A stretch of DNA of 26,364 nucleotides from Hypsibius dujardini (Eukaryota; Tardigrada; Eutardigrada; Parachela; Hypsibiidae). The stretch covers positions 1 through 26,364 of the forward strand of contig LRSR01005449.1 in the NCBI GenBank assembly GCA_001579985.1. Direction: 5' to 3'. A program made the position numbers and the translations under genes. Below, one piece after another: positions 11,101 through 19,777 of this stretch (position 1 is the first letter of the stretch; each line of letters opens with the position of its first letter). The notes below the pieces were generated by a model that was given only the letters and a program-made list of their open reading frames with translations, made no database searches and was not told the origin of the DNA.

Positions 11101-11474
11101 TTGTATTTGTAGAATGGTTTTTGCCGTTCATAAGCACTTTTGTGTTGTTCTTTCTCATGTTTTATTTAATCTCAGGTGCTGTACAATGTAATTGGGTTCT
11201 TATTCTCAACTAATGCCCTGGCGTTGTGAAGTGTTGTCTGCTTCGGCTCTGTCAAGTCTTTTCATGCGGACTAGCGCACAGCTGCAAGCAAGACCAGCAA
11301 AAGAATATATTTGCAAGTATAACTTAAGTAGAGAGCCAAATGGTAAGCCATTTTGTATACTGAAATAAGATTATAAACTACTCGCAGAGGAACTAGAGCC
11401 ACAACTGTGTTGTACGGTACACATGTAACTTCAAGAAGTTTCGCTCGAGTAAACAGCATTTCCATTTACGAGTA
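11101..11474. other. Spacer between the EHMT-like gene and the Gr pseudogene
   Basis: The two flanking units converge here, so it should contain both 3' ends. I see no canonical AATAAA close to either stop and no coding exon. Confidence 0.4.
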
Positions 11475-12015
11475 TCAGTGGTGGCTACCTTTCAGAATAT
11501 TCTTTGCCATAACGAGAAAAGACAAGACCAATGTCCACACCTGTAAATAGAACCAATCTGAATGCCGTAGTTAATATAAAAGATAAATAGGCGATACTTG
11601 TCGACATTCGGTCATGATAGTGCTTGAGCTTCTGTTAGATGATTGGTTGATTGAGCATTATTTGTTCTCTTTGATCTGATTAGCCAGATCAATCTCATAG
11701 CCTTGCCCCCTTTCTTTTGTGAGTACGCCCACTCTTTCATCTGTGTTCGCTCACACACTGTTGTTGCATCCACAGTAGGTAATTCCCGATTTTTAATGAA
11801 GAAAGAGGTGATAACGACAGGCTAACTCAAATTGCCGCAATCTCCGGAGCAAACGCCATAACTATCGTGACATCAAGATTAATGTTCGTCAGTCAGTGAA
11901 TTGGGACATCTCTTGTGACAATGGACAAAAGTTCTAGTACCTTCGCCTCGTGATGTCCGCTCCTGCAATTGACGACGGCAATGAGAACATGTGTAACATT
12001 CGACAAACCCTGAAG
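11475..12015 (-). pseudogene. GrD: gustatory-receptor-like gene fragment (last three exons only)
   Basis: On the minus strand, three pieces match the last three exons of GrB (19778-21940). Piece 1 (12015..11941, CTTAACAG acceptor, GTACTA donor) gives LQGLSNVTHVLIAVVN..GHHEAK, like VEGLAKVARILITIIS..QHEAEHE. Piece 2 (11861..about 11774) gives LWRLLRRLRQFELACR, like LWDLLRRLRQFELACR, but it then shifts frame, runs into TAA, and has no usable donor where GrB has GTAAG. Piece 3 (11540..11475, TTTACAG acceptor) is an intact TM7 exon, VWTLVLSFLVMAKNIL, ending in TGA. I found no trace of the 1-kb first exon (TM1-6) upstream as far as the transposon at 14.3 kb. It is therefore a truncated, frameshifted relative of GrB. 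Coordinates of piece 2 are approximate at its 3' end. Confidence 0.8.
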
Positions 12016-14292
12016 CTGTTAAGGGGAGATGGAAGAAAGGTTTTGACCAAAACTGAAAACAGCTCCACACGATATTAGAGCTCTGGACTTACAGTACTGT
12101 AGTTCTAAATGATCACGGAGTCTGAGAGGAATCGATGGACACCATCTATTGGGTGCTCTGTTTTGCGCGAGGAATTAACGGCCACGTCATAAAATAGGTC
12201 TTAAGATGTAGCCGCAAATGGCAAAATCTTTGAAAAGTGTTCAACATTTTAGTGCAGTTCTAACTCTGTAGAATTGGTCATTGGATCATTTGGTTAAGTG
12301 ATATGGTCTTTAAAGGTTAACATTTAAATTTTTTAATACCTTGCGGTGCTGGTCTCGGAATTGAAATATTTCAATGACCGATTTCGGTAAGGTCTTCAGA
12401 AATGACGAAACGGTTTTCAGATTTCGAATAAGTTGAATATTTTCAAAGATTCCGATTACCGCGCGGTAACATCTTACGAGCTGTTTTTGGCCTACTCGCT
12501 AACTGCGCGCAAATCTCAGAGCACGTAATGAAGGGGCCATTCATTCCTCTCTTCGACTGTGCGATCATCTGGTGCTATATGCGGCGTCATAAGGATACAG
12601 ATCCATTTCACTCGCGCGAAGTGATACCCTCTCCTCTTATAAGTGAATCCCTGCACTCTCGGATAAGAATGTAATTAGTTTTATCCATTTGCCAAGTAAC
12701 CCATGATGATTTATTAATATTTTCGATGAGAATGACATAAATTTCCATATAGAAGAGGCAGAGCTTTCTTTCTCTTGCGCTATGCTGCAGCTGTTTGTGT
12801 TTTTGGTCTCTTCCCGTTCAGCTGTCTGTTCTGTCTCTCCTCATGTACATTTCTTGTGTAATCACTATCCAACTTTACGCTGCCAAGTCAACTCAACTGC
12901 TGAATGCCTGAACACATCGGTAGTCTGTGTGTGCCCTATTCCTTCACATAATCAGGCAAAACTTTGACTTTGAGCCAGATGACCAGTCAAAGCTGAAACA
13001 AACGGCTAGCATTGGCCCGTTTGACGGCTAACGGGCGAAGCTATCAAAAAAACAATAATCAATTTCGACTAATACGACTGGCCAGCAAAATATTTTGCAG
13101 AACATCATTGGTTACAAAGAGACAATGAAAATTGTTGGTAAAGTCAAAGCCTGCTGAAATAGGTCAGCAGCAGACAGATGTAAAAGACCTGCATTGTTAT
13201 CCTCCTCCCTGAAGTCTTTTACATTTCCGCCGCCTATCGACGCAATTTATGAAAATTCCTCAATAAAGCGAGTACTGCACTATGTGTATGAATAGCTGCC
13301 TAGAGAGAGACACGGGCCTGCCTCGCTAGCTGTTCGCTTCCTCACGCGAGTGATGTACCCATTACGTACCCATTGCCCAACCACTTCCACGGACTACCCA
13401 CAGCTAAAGCAATCAATTGATTGGTTGACTGGCGATTCTCGGAGATATCTGATGTCGTCCGGCCTTGATAGCAAACATCTGCGCGCAGAGCTTTGGAAAT
13501 TCCCATTTCGTCTCGTGTGTGTCCTTTATCAGAATAAGTGCGAATTTAAATGTTTGACAGACTCACGCGGTGTGATCTCGTGGGACGTTACGGACTGACG
13601 CTTGCGTCAACTTGATTAAAACTGCTCCGTAGAAAGCAATAAAGACTAGTGATTTGAAGATGCTTTCATTCACCAAACTCCTCTACCAATACCAATGATC
13701 TCTTGAAATCGAACACCCTGCAATATTCGACAACTGCGTGGCACGAGGGGGAAAACCATTTCCGGCACCGCATCAGCAGAATATGACGTCAATTGGTTTG
13801 CGTTATGTGTCAATTAGGCAAGCGACGATTGGAGAGTTTAGACAAAATAGCGTTTACAATACTACTGAATAGCCATGCACTGACCCAAGCGGTTCAATTC
13901 TCATCTCTAATATCCGTGAAAGCCCCCCCCCCCCGAGGAAACGTACCTGTTTGGCAATGGCACATCCCTTTTTGGAGTCAACAACGCTACATGAATCTCC
14001 AATATTTACTGTCATAAAATACACGTGAACTTTATTAAAATACACACATGAAGTTCGAGTACAATTGATATCGATCTGTTGGGGTTAGGGATTGCGTCAA
14101 TACCTCTGTATAACCTCTGTATACTACTGTTATTACGACGACACAAAAAGGAGATTGAAACAACACGCTGTAGTGGTAGCGTTAAATTTTTTTGCTTGCA
14201 CTACGGCGCTGAGGTTAAAGCAACAGCGGGCCAAACTTAGCGTAGACGAATCGTTACTATGAATTTTCTCAGAATTTAGAATTTCGTTTAGA
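12016..14292. other. Long stretch without a recognisable gene
   Basis: Open frames up to about 80 codons (for example plus 13350-13598) have no family resemblance and no supporting splice structure. Visible structure is limited to an 11-bp inverted repeat (13179-13224) and a ten-base C run near 13924. Bases 12016 upward are where the missing first exon of the Gr fragment would be expected. Confidence 0.5.
13179..13224. repeat. Perfect 11-bp inverted repeat (hairpin)
   Basis: atgtaaaagac (13179-13189) and its exact reverse complement gtcttttacat (13214-13224) flank a 24-nt loop. No T-run follows and there is no adjacent gene, so function is unknown. Confidence 0.6.
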
Positions 14293-14294
14293 TA

Positions 14295-14347
14295 TGAGGT
14301 AAAATTTTCAACTTTACGCACTCGCAAAATCGCTTTTAAGTTGACGC
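14295..14347 (+). repeat. Left terminal inverted repeat
   Basis: It pairs with 15281-15333 and differs at six positions. The outer end abuts TA at 14293-14294. Confidence 0.8.
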
Positions 14348-14826
14348 ACTTTTTGTTTTCCCTGCTGTTTCACGATTCGGCAATAGAGTTGACATTTGAA
14401 ACTCTGAAAACACCCAAAAAAAATCTGGTTACAAGATGTTACCAAATTAACAGTAGGAATCGAGTTGTAGACTACGTACGAGTGCTTGGAAAAAAGAAAG
14501 TGACATTTTGCTTTAAAAATGTCGGATTCGAGGCTGTAGGGGGCATCACTTCCTCGTTTGCACACACATCGCATCGCAAGCAATTTGAAGAGTAAACCAC
14601 AACAACTGAACAATTTGCAGCGGGCAATGTGCGAAAAACAACCACATGGATGCCTTGTTTCCTCTAAATAAGTCACCTTTTATTGTTTGTTTTCTAACTT
14701 ATCACGTACTGTATTGAATTTCATCTCGTAGCATTCCTAGTTTTAAAATGTACGGCGTTTGCAAGAGGCTAAATCTGTGATTTCGTCGCGCGGATTATCT
14801 ATTAGGAGGACCGCACGCGATATGAG

Positions 14827-15060
14827 ATGTCTGAGGCTACACTCCTTCACGATTTAACGAATCCCAGGATCGGCCCAATGGGACGGCAAACTAAATTTAC
14901 ACCAGAGGAGGAATTGGCAATTGTTGACCTTTTGCATAGTTGCGCAGACGCTGGTGTTCCGTTATCTGAATTTCATCTGCAGAAGGTTGTTGTTGGACTC
15001 TGCAAGAACAAGGATTTGCCCGAATCTGTTGAGTCCCAACTAGCATACAACCTATTTTAA
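14827..15060 (+). CDS. Truncated transposase-like ORF, putative helix-turn-helix N-terminus (77 aa)
   Basis: It lies inside the TIR element. Residues 19-45 read GRQTKFTPEEELAIVDLL, then SCADAGVPLSEFHLQKVV. This resembles the DNA-binding N-terminal module of pogo/Tc5/CENP-B-type transposases, where a GRxxxFTxEEExxLVxxL helix is followed by a G[FVY]PLxxxxLxxLV segment. The frame stops at 15058-15060 with only 220 bp left before the right TIR, so no DDE catalytic domain can follow. It may encode a DNA-binding-only product or be inert. Family assignment rests on pattern memory and is tentative. An out-of-frame ATG lies 5 nt upstream. Confidence 0.45.
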   Translation: MSEATLLHDLTNPRIGPMGRQTKFTPEEELAIVDLLHSCADAGVPLSEFHLQKVVVGLCKNKDLPESVESQLAYNLF

Positions 15061-15280
15061 ATGCCACCCGACGGTAGCCAAACGGATGTCAAGCCTTGTA
15101 AAATGTGATTATTGTCTGTTTCGTGCAAAATGTGGAAAAGGAAAAAACAAAAAACGAGCGTTTTCTGTGTTGCTTCGTTGTTTTGCTTTTCCTGCTTTTA
15201 GGGAGAATGAAGTTTTTGTTGTACAGGCGTTTTGTATATACGTGAAAGTTGCGACATGTGCGTCCCCTGTTTCCCTCGCT

Positions 15281-15333
15281 GCGGCAACTTAAAAGAGATT
15301 TTGCGAGTGCGTCAAGTTGAGAATTCTACCTCG
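15281..15333 (-). repeat. Right terminal inverted repeat
   Basis: Inverted partner of 14295-14347, followed by TA at 15334-15335. Confidence 0.8.
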
Positions 15334-15335
15334 TA

Positions 15336-16461
15336 CTCTTCGAATACCAAGGACTTTTTCAGTAAATAAATCAACGACATTTTAATTTCTGCCATTTATT
15401 TTCTTTCAGTTTCCTTATCAAAAAATATCGTCGTGAAATGAGATGAAGTTTCGAACTTTACTGTTGGCATGCGCGACGGGCTTGTTGACCGAGTTTTTGT
15501 GTGTAGCCTGCTTCCTCCGCACCAATATTCATGGTTTTATCCGCAGTATCCGGTATTCTAAAATTTAGTTTTACGGTAGAAAAATTAAATTGCGTGTAAA
15601 TGTATGTTTTAGAAGAACCTGGCTAAAGTTGCAAATGTCAAGGATGAGAAGCATACAGTTTTCCAAGCATCCAGTTTTGGGGAATCTAAGTAGAGTAGTC
15701 CTGGAAATGGAATAGACTTACCAGGGCCCAGTGAAAAAAATGTGGCCAATCCAGTTTACGACTGGCCGTAAGCTCCATTGCTCTTTACGGCGCGCGTAAG
15801 GCTGACGCCGTAAACTTAAGTGAAGATCGGCCCATTCGCAAATTTTATTATTTGTCAGTTGTAAGTTACGACTACGCTACGACTACGGCGTGTTGCTTCA
15901 ACCTCCCTAGAGACTTAGCTGACGGAACGCATATCCCGCACGCGCATTTCCATTGTGAATAAATTGCACTTTGGGTTGGGGTGGTATCGGATTCGTTGTC
16001 GCCCAAGTCACAACCATACGCTCAATAGGGGCACTAAAGATGCCGCAACGTGAGAGGGATCATAAGTTACACACCTCAAGCAATCCCCCGAACTGTGCGT
16101 TTGTGGTACGCAGCACGTGCTCTGTTCACGCTGAAAAGCTGGATAGTCCTAAAATGCAATATAGCTCGCACCGGTTTTAGCCGTATGACCCGCATGCACT
16201 TGCCAAGAAAACTATGCAAACGATGAGCGCTATCAAAGTTATATTTGTGTCTGGGGGCGGGGGACGGGGATAAGACTAGAATAACTCAAACTGAGTGGAG
16301 GAATAACGTGAAATGACATTTTGCAGAATATTTATGTTTCAGCCCTAAAGATAGTTACTTGTGATACTATATGCAGACATTGATTGGTTCGCATCTCTCC
16401 GTCTACCATCTTCACAGCAGTTCTAAGTTTTACGCCACCAGTTGAACGGACAATCATAAAC
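15336..16461. other. Spacer upstream of GrA
   Basis: No coding exon recognised. It contains a cluster of TTACG/CGTAA words (about 15755-15885), including a perfect 9-bp inverted repeat tttacggcg/cgccgtaaa (15784-15792 and 15806-15814). A G-rich run is at 16252-16270. The GrA promoter should be here. Confidence 0.45.
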
Positions 16462-18595
16462 ATGAACGGCTGTGATTCGAACATTTATCAAACCATCATC
16501 CTGGAATTTGTTGGCTTCTTACCTCTTTCAACAAATCAACTGAACATCGGCGTTCAAAACTTTTATCGTTCTAAATTGATTTCACTGGTCCGTGCTAGCC
16601 CCGCCATCCTATTTTTAACCGGTGCGTTCTACCTTACCTACATTCAGGGCGCGTTGTCGTATTATGAAATTTTTATGATTACGTCGACCAACCATCAAGT
16701 CAACTCACTGCTCTCCGCCTTGGTTAACCTTCCTTATGGTGTGATCAGCCTCCGTGGACTGTTGGTTCTCGCACTGTTTTTCTACAAACGTCACTCGTGG
16801 CATGAGTTGGCCCGGCAGACCCAAGTCCTGTTGCTCCTGGCACGCACCGTCACAGCAATCGATCATCTCCCCCGTAAAGCCATGACGTATCTCTCAGGAT
16901 CCTTACTTTTCCTCACTGCTGGTGGACATTTGATTTGGGAAGCGGTGGAATGGTGCTATGCGTGGGATCCGGGCAATCCCTCTGCCACGCATTCGGCGTT
17001 CTCCGCAATTTCGGCGGTACCGGTGCCCAAGGAGGCTTATGCATGGCCATTCGTCACCCTATACTTTTGTTTTACTGCTGTACCCTTCGTTCTGTCCCAG
17101 CAGGTCTACGTCTGCGCGATCATTCTTGCAAGGCGTCTGCACAAGGTTCTCGCTATCTTGGAGCAGGAGCTGTTGAGCGAGTGTAGACAATCTGCTGGGT
17201 GGGAGCAATCTGCTCTCCCATCCAGTCTAGACAATTTGACTAGAAAGGTTGCCACGTGGGAGTACCTTTATGTCCGAACGGTTTTGATGGTGCAGGCGAT
17301 GAATCAGTTCTTTGGCGAGATTTTCCTGGTGACGTACCTTTTAGACGTGCTTGTGGCGGTGTGTTTCGCAACTCAGTTAATCGGTGAGGAGAAAGATCAT
17401 TCTCTCTTGTTCTATTTTGTTTGGCTTGGGAATTTCGTATTGTTTGGTGCGTATGCGATGCTCTTGCCGCTTCCATTCGTGCTCCTGAACAGCCAGGTAC
17501 CCAATTCCTAGTTGCAGCGCTGTACGCCAATATACCAGTTGTCCAGCAAGGTTCCTTCTAATTTTTGCTTTAATCGAAGGGTTGGCGCTTAGCTGATGCG
17601 ATTCATGCCCTGACGAACCGTTTCTGGGAGAGCAATTCAGCGGCAGAACTGGGAAATTTAGTAAGTATTCTGCGTTCATAGTCCGTGCCAGATCACTAGA
17701 AAGCCATTTGAGTTGGATAAAATCCCCCCCCCCCTTTGCCAGAACGACTATGAACATCTTTTTAACAATGTTAGAAAGACCCTCTAGATCAGTGTTATTT
17801 TGGGGCGTGGTGTGGCAAGAATCGTTTAACATGCCAGAGCAGACGATCTGACATCTTTTGGCCTGTCATCTGACACGGACTACGGACGTAGCATTTATTA
17901 GTGGTAGTTGTAGGGCTGCTTAAACTGACTCTTACTTCTGGTAAAGGTCTTGATGGTTGTTGTATCAGGTTAGGGCATTTCGTTCCCAACCAGTAGTACA
18001 ATAGAAGAATAAAGAAAAAGACATGTAAGGTAAAGGACACATTTTATCGGAAGTAATACTAATTAATAGCTTAAACAAAATAGTACGCGTAAACAATAGA
18101 AACACACAGATATTTAGTGTTTTTAGTTACAACTCAGGTCACTCTTTAGTGGCGTTGGTTGAACTTTTGTAAGCGTAATTAGATGAGATCGAGCTGTCAG
18201 ATATTTCATCCCCGGCATGTCTTCTTTTACTAAGGGCCATCGATGTGCTCTACTTGATAGCCTCGAAGGTTTCGAAGATGCTTCGCGGAACTATGCCTGC
18301 CTCTTGACTGGACTGGACATTGTTAGCTTTTCTCGTGGCATCATTATAGGAGTATGTGCGCAAAGTTCTGCAAAGTGAAACTGAAAAAATGACCATACTC
18401 GGCTCACAATCAGTACAGAGTTGATGCATTATCAAAAGCAGTGACTGATTACTTGTTTTGTCTGTCCTTTCGCACTAGACGGTCACAATGATCCTGACCT
18501 TCCTCTTGTTAGCTGGTGATATTCTATCGAAGCCCCTGCCCTTGCCAGCAACTACATTAGCTTTTCAGAATTTGTCAAATAACTTCACGTCCTAA
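16462..18595 (+). CDS. GrA: gustatory-receptor-like seven-transmembrane chemoreceptor (four exons)
   Basis: Coding exons: 16462-17496, 17580-17660, 18235-18351 and 18479-18595, giving 449 residues, all introns phase 0. Exon 1 holds TM1-6 (about 45-67, 88-108, 141-160, 196-222, 283-305, 315-342), including VPFVLSQQVY in TM4 and MNQFFGEIFL before TM5, both typical of the insect Gr (7tm_7) superfamily. Exon 2 (GGTTGG... to GTAAGT) and exon 3 (GHRCALLDSLEGFEDAS.., ending FSRGIIIG at GTATGT) form the loop before TM7. Exon 4 gives TM7, TVTMILTFLLLAGDIL, after a strong pyrimidine-rich CACTAG acceptor. Exons 2, 3 and 4 have exactly the lengths of those of GrC (81, 117, 117 nt), which supports the model. 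The start ATG gives EFVGFLP near residue 20, as in the sister genes. The family acts as ligand-gated cation channels in sensory membranes with an inverted topology. The ligand is unknown. Confidence 0.85.
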
Positions 18596-19777
18596 TGATC
18601 TGGCTGTATACGACGATCTGCGCGGGAGCAAAGATCACGAGCCAGCTGTCCAGCTAAATACCCCTTTCAAAATATCCAGAGAGCCAGATGGACAATGGAA
18701 CGGACTTGATGGCAGAGGCAGTCAGTCGGTCAACTAAATTGAGAAACTAACTGTGGTTTACGGCTGACCGTTGGCCAATCTCTCCAAGAAGCAGTCAGTC
18801 CGTCGGCCTAGCAGGCCTTACAACAGCCCATCTTGATTATCCGACGTCAGCGTTGTGTTGCTGAGGTTTTTACACTAAAAGTACTGTTATAATTCCTGAG
18901 ACATCCTGTTCTCCCTTTGAGGACCCGAAAGTCCTACGGACCTTACGATACACGAGAATAACGAGTATTGCTTTTCGGAATTATATCTTGCACAACAAAT
19001 TGAGAGAAGCCAAGATCGCAAGACGATGTAAAGTAGACTGAATAAAAAAATGGAAATCAAAGCGAGAAGTCGAGTCTCGAACCGAGCTTCGAAGACACAA
19101 CCTGATCGGACAGACATGGCTACAATGGGTACAGACGTGACTACAATCAAGAAGTGCATTCTTGAATCGACACAGAAACCCCACAAAACAGACAAGATCG
19201 AGAACAACTAGCGTAGGAGAATAACAGTACGGTTACATGTGAGCGATATGAGAAAGATGAGAATCAATCTCGGAATACTGAGCGGCAAATCCATCAACAA
19301 ATTCGAACGTCTTAATCCTTAGCTTATTTCAAATGAAAAAAATTTCATGTGCGCTACATCGTAGTGTTGTAGCTCTGGCCGAGGGTTTCACACTCCACTC
19401 ACACTCACACTGGGTGGTTGCCTGTTCGAGCCCGGGCAGTAATAAAAGTTTTGTCTATTCTGTAGTCTTACGGCTCCCGATCGTCACGGCAGCGCACGCT
19501 GCCTGTCTGTACGGCCAACTGGTGCTGTTGCCCATCTGACCGGTCCACTGTTAATCCTTTCTACTCGAATGGCAGGCTGCCCTCATTCATTTATATCACG
19601 TGATTGAACTATCGAGCGTCTCGGACCGTCGAACCATCGAGTCATCTTCCCATTCTATCCCCGTAGATTATTTGCTTCGTCATCTTACTTGACTCTCCCT
19701 CACATATATCCATTACTACAGTACCTCACATGAACACTTTCAAAACATTTCTAGAGATAAACCGAGTTCTCTGCACA
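18596..19777. other. Spacer between convergent GrA and GrB
   Basis: It contains a tRNA-like SINE piece (19361-19440) and unremarkable sequence. A hydrophobic minus-strand open frame (18887-19207, 106 codons) has no family resemblance and I do not call it a gene. Confidence 0.45.
19361..19440 (+). repeat. tRNA-derived SINE-like head (copy 1)
   Basis: A box A-like tagctctggccgagg (19370-19384) and a box B tgttcgagcc (19423-19432) lie at tRNA-like spacing. The cloverleaf is imperfect, so it is not a working tRNA gene. Sequence after box B (ttttgtctattctgtagtcttacg) resembles that after box B in the copy at 20400-20472, which suggests one SINE family. Confidence 0.55.

Larger units (their letters stand above)
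14293..15335 (+). mobile_element. TIR DNA transposon with TA target duplication, internally deleted (Tc1/mariner-pogo type suspected)
   Basis: Terminal inverted repeats of 53 bp at 14295-14347 and 15281-15333 match at 47 of 53 positions (core CTCGCAAAATC and CTTTTAAGTTG). Both ends are flanked by TA (14293-14294 and 15334-15335), the target duplication of the Tc1/mariner/pogo superfamily. Body length is 1039 bp, too short for a full transposase. It carries one ORF resembling a transposase N-terminus (14827-15060). A plus-strand open stretch (14341-14595) starts inside the left TIR and is probably not a separate gene. The six TIR mismatches suggest an old insertion. Confidence 0.75.

Noticed and set aside
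14314-14676. 120-codon minus-strand open frame
   Set aside because: It overlaps the left TIR of the transposon and shows no domain pattern; probably chance.
17837-17903. Possible GrA exon 3 reading HLLACHLTRTTDVAF
   Set aside because: Only a short LAC match, an in-frame TGA and no phase-0 acceptor or donor. The exon at 18235-18351 fits in length, phase and motif.
18311-18349. Frame reading DWTLLAFLVASL that mimics the Gr TM7 exon WTLVLSFLV, suggesting GrA had lost its acceptor and was a pseudogene
   Set aside because: It lacks an AG acceptor and stops after 12 codons. The stretch lies inside a better exon (18235-18351, another frame, ending FSRGIIIG at GTATGT), and a proper TM7 exon with a strong acceptor follows at 18479-18595. 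GrA is intact.
18887-19207. 106-codon hydrophobic minus-strand frame that could be another receptor exon
   Set aside because: No Gr motifs (TM4 PFxL block, FG before TM5, TM7 signature), no matching small exons, and an overlapping second frame is equally open.
19361-19440. Functional tRNA gene
   Set aside because: Box A and box B are present, but the T-arm and acceptor stem do not pair cleanly and the anticodon arm is not convincing. A SINE head fits better.
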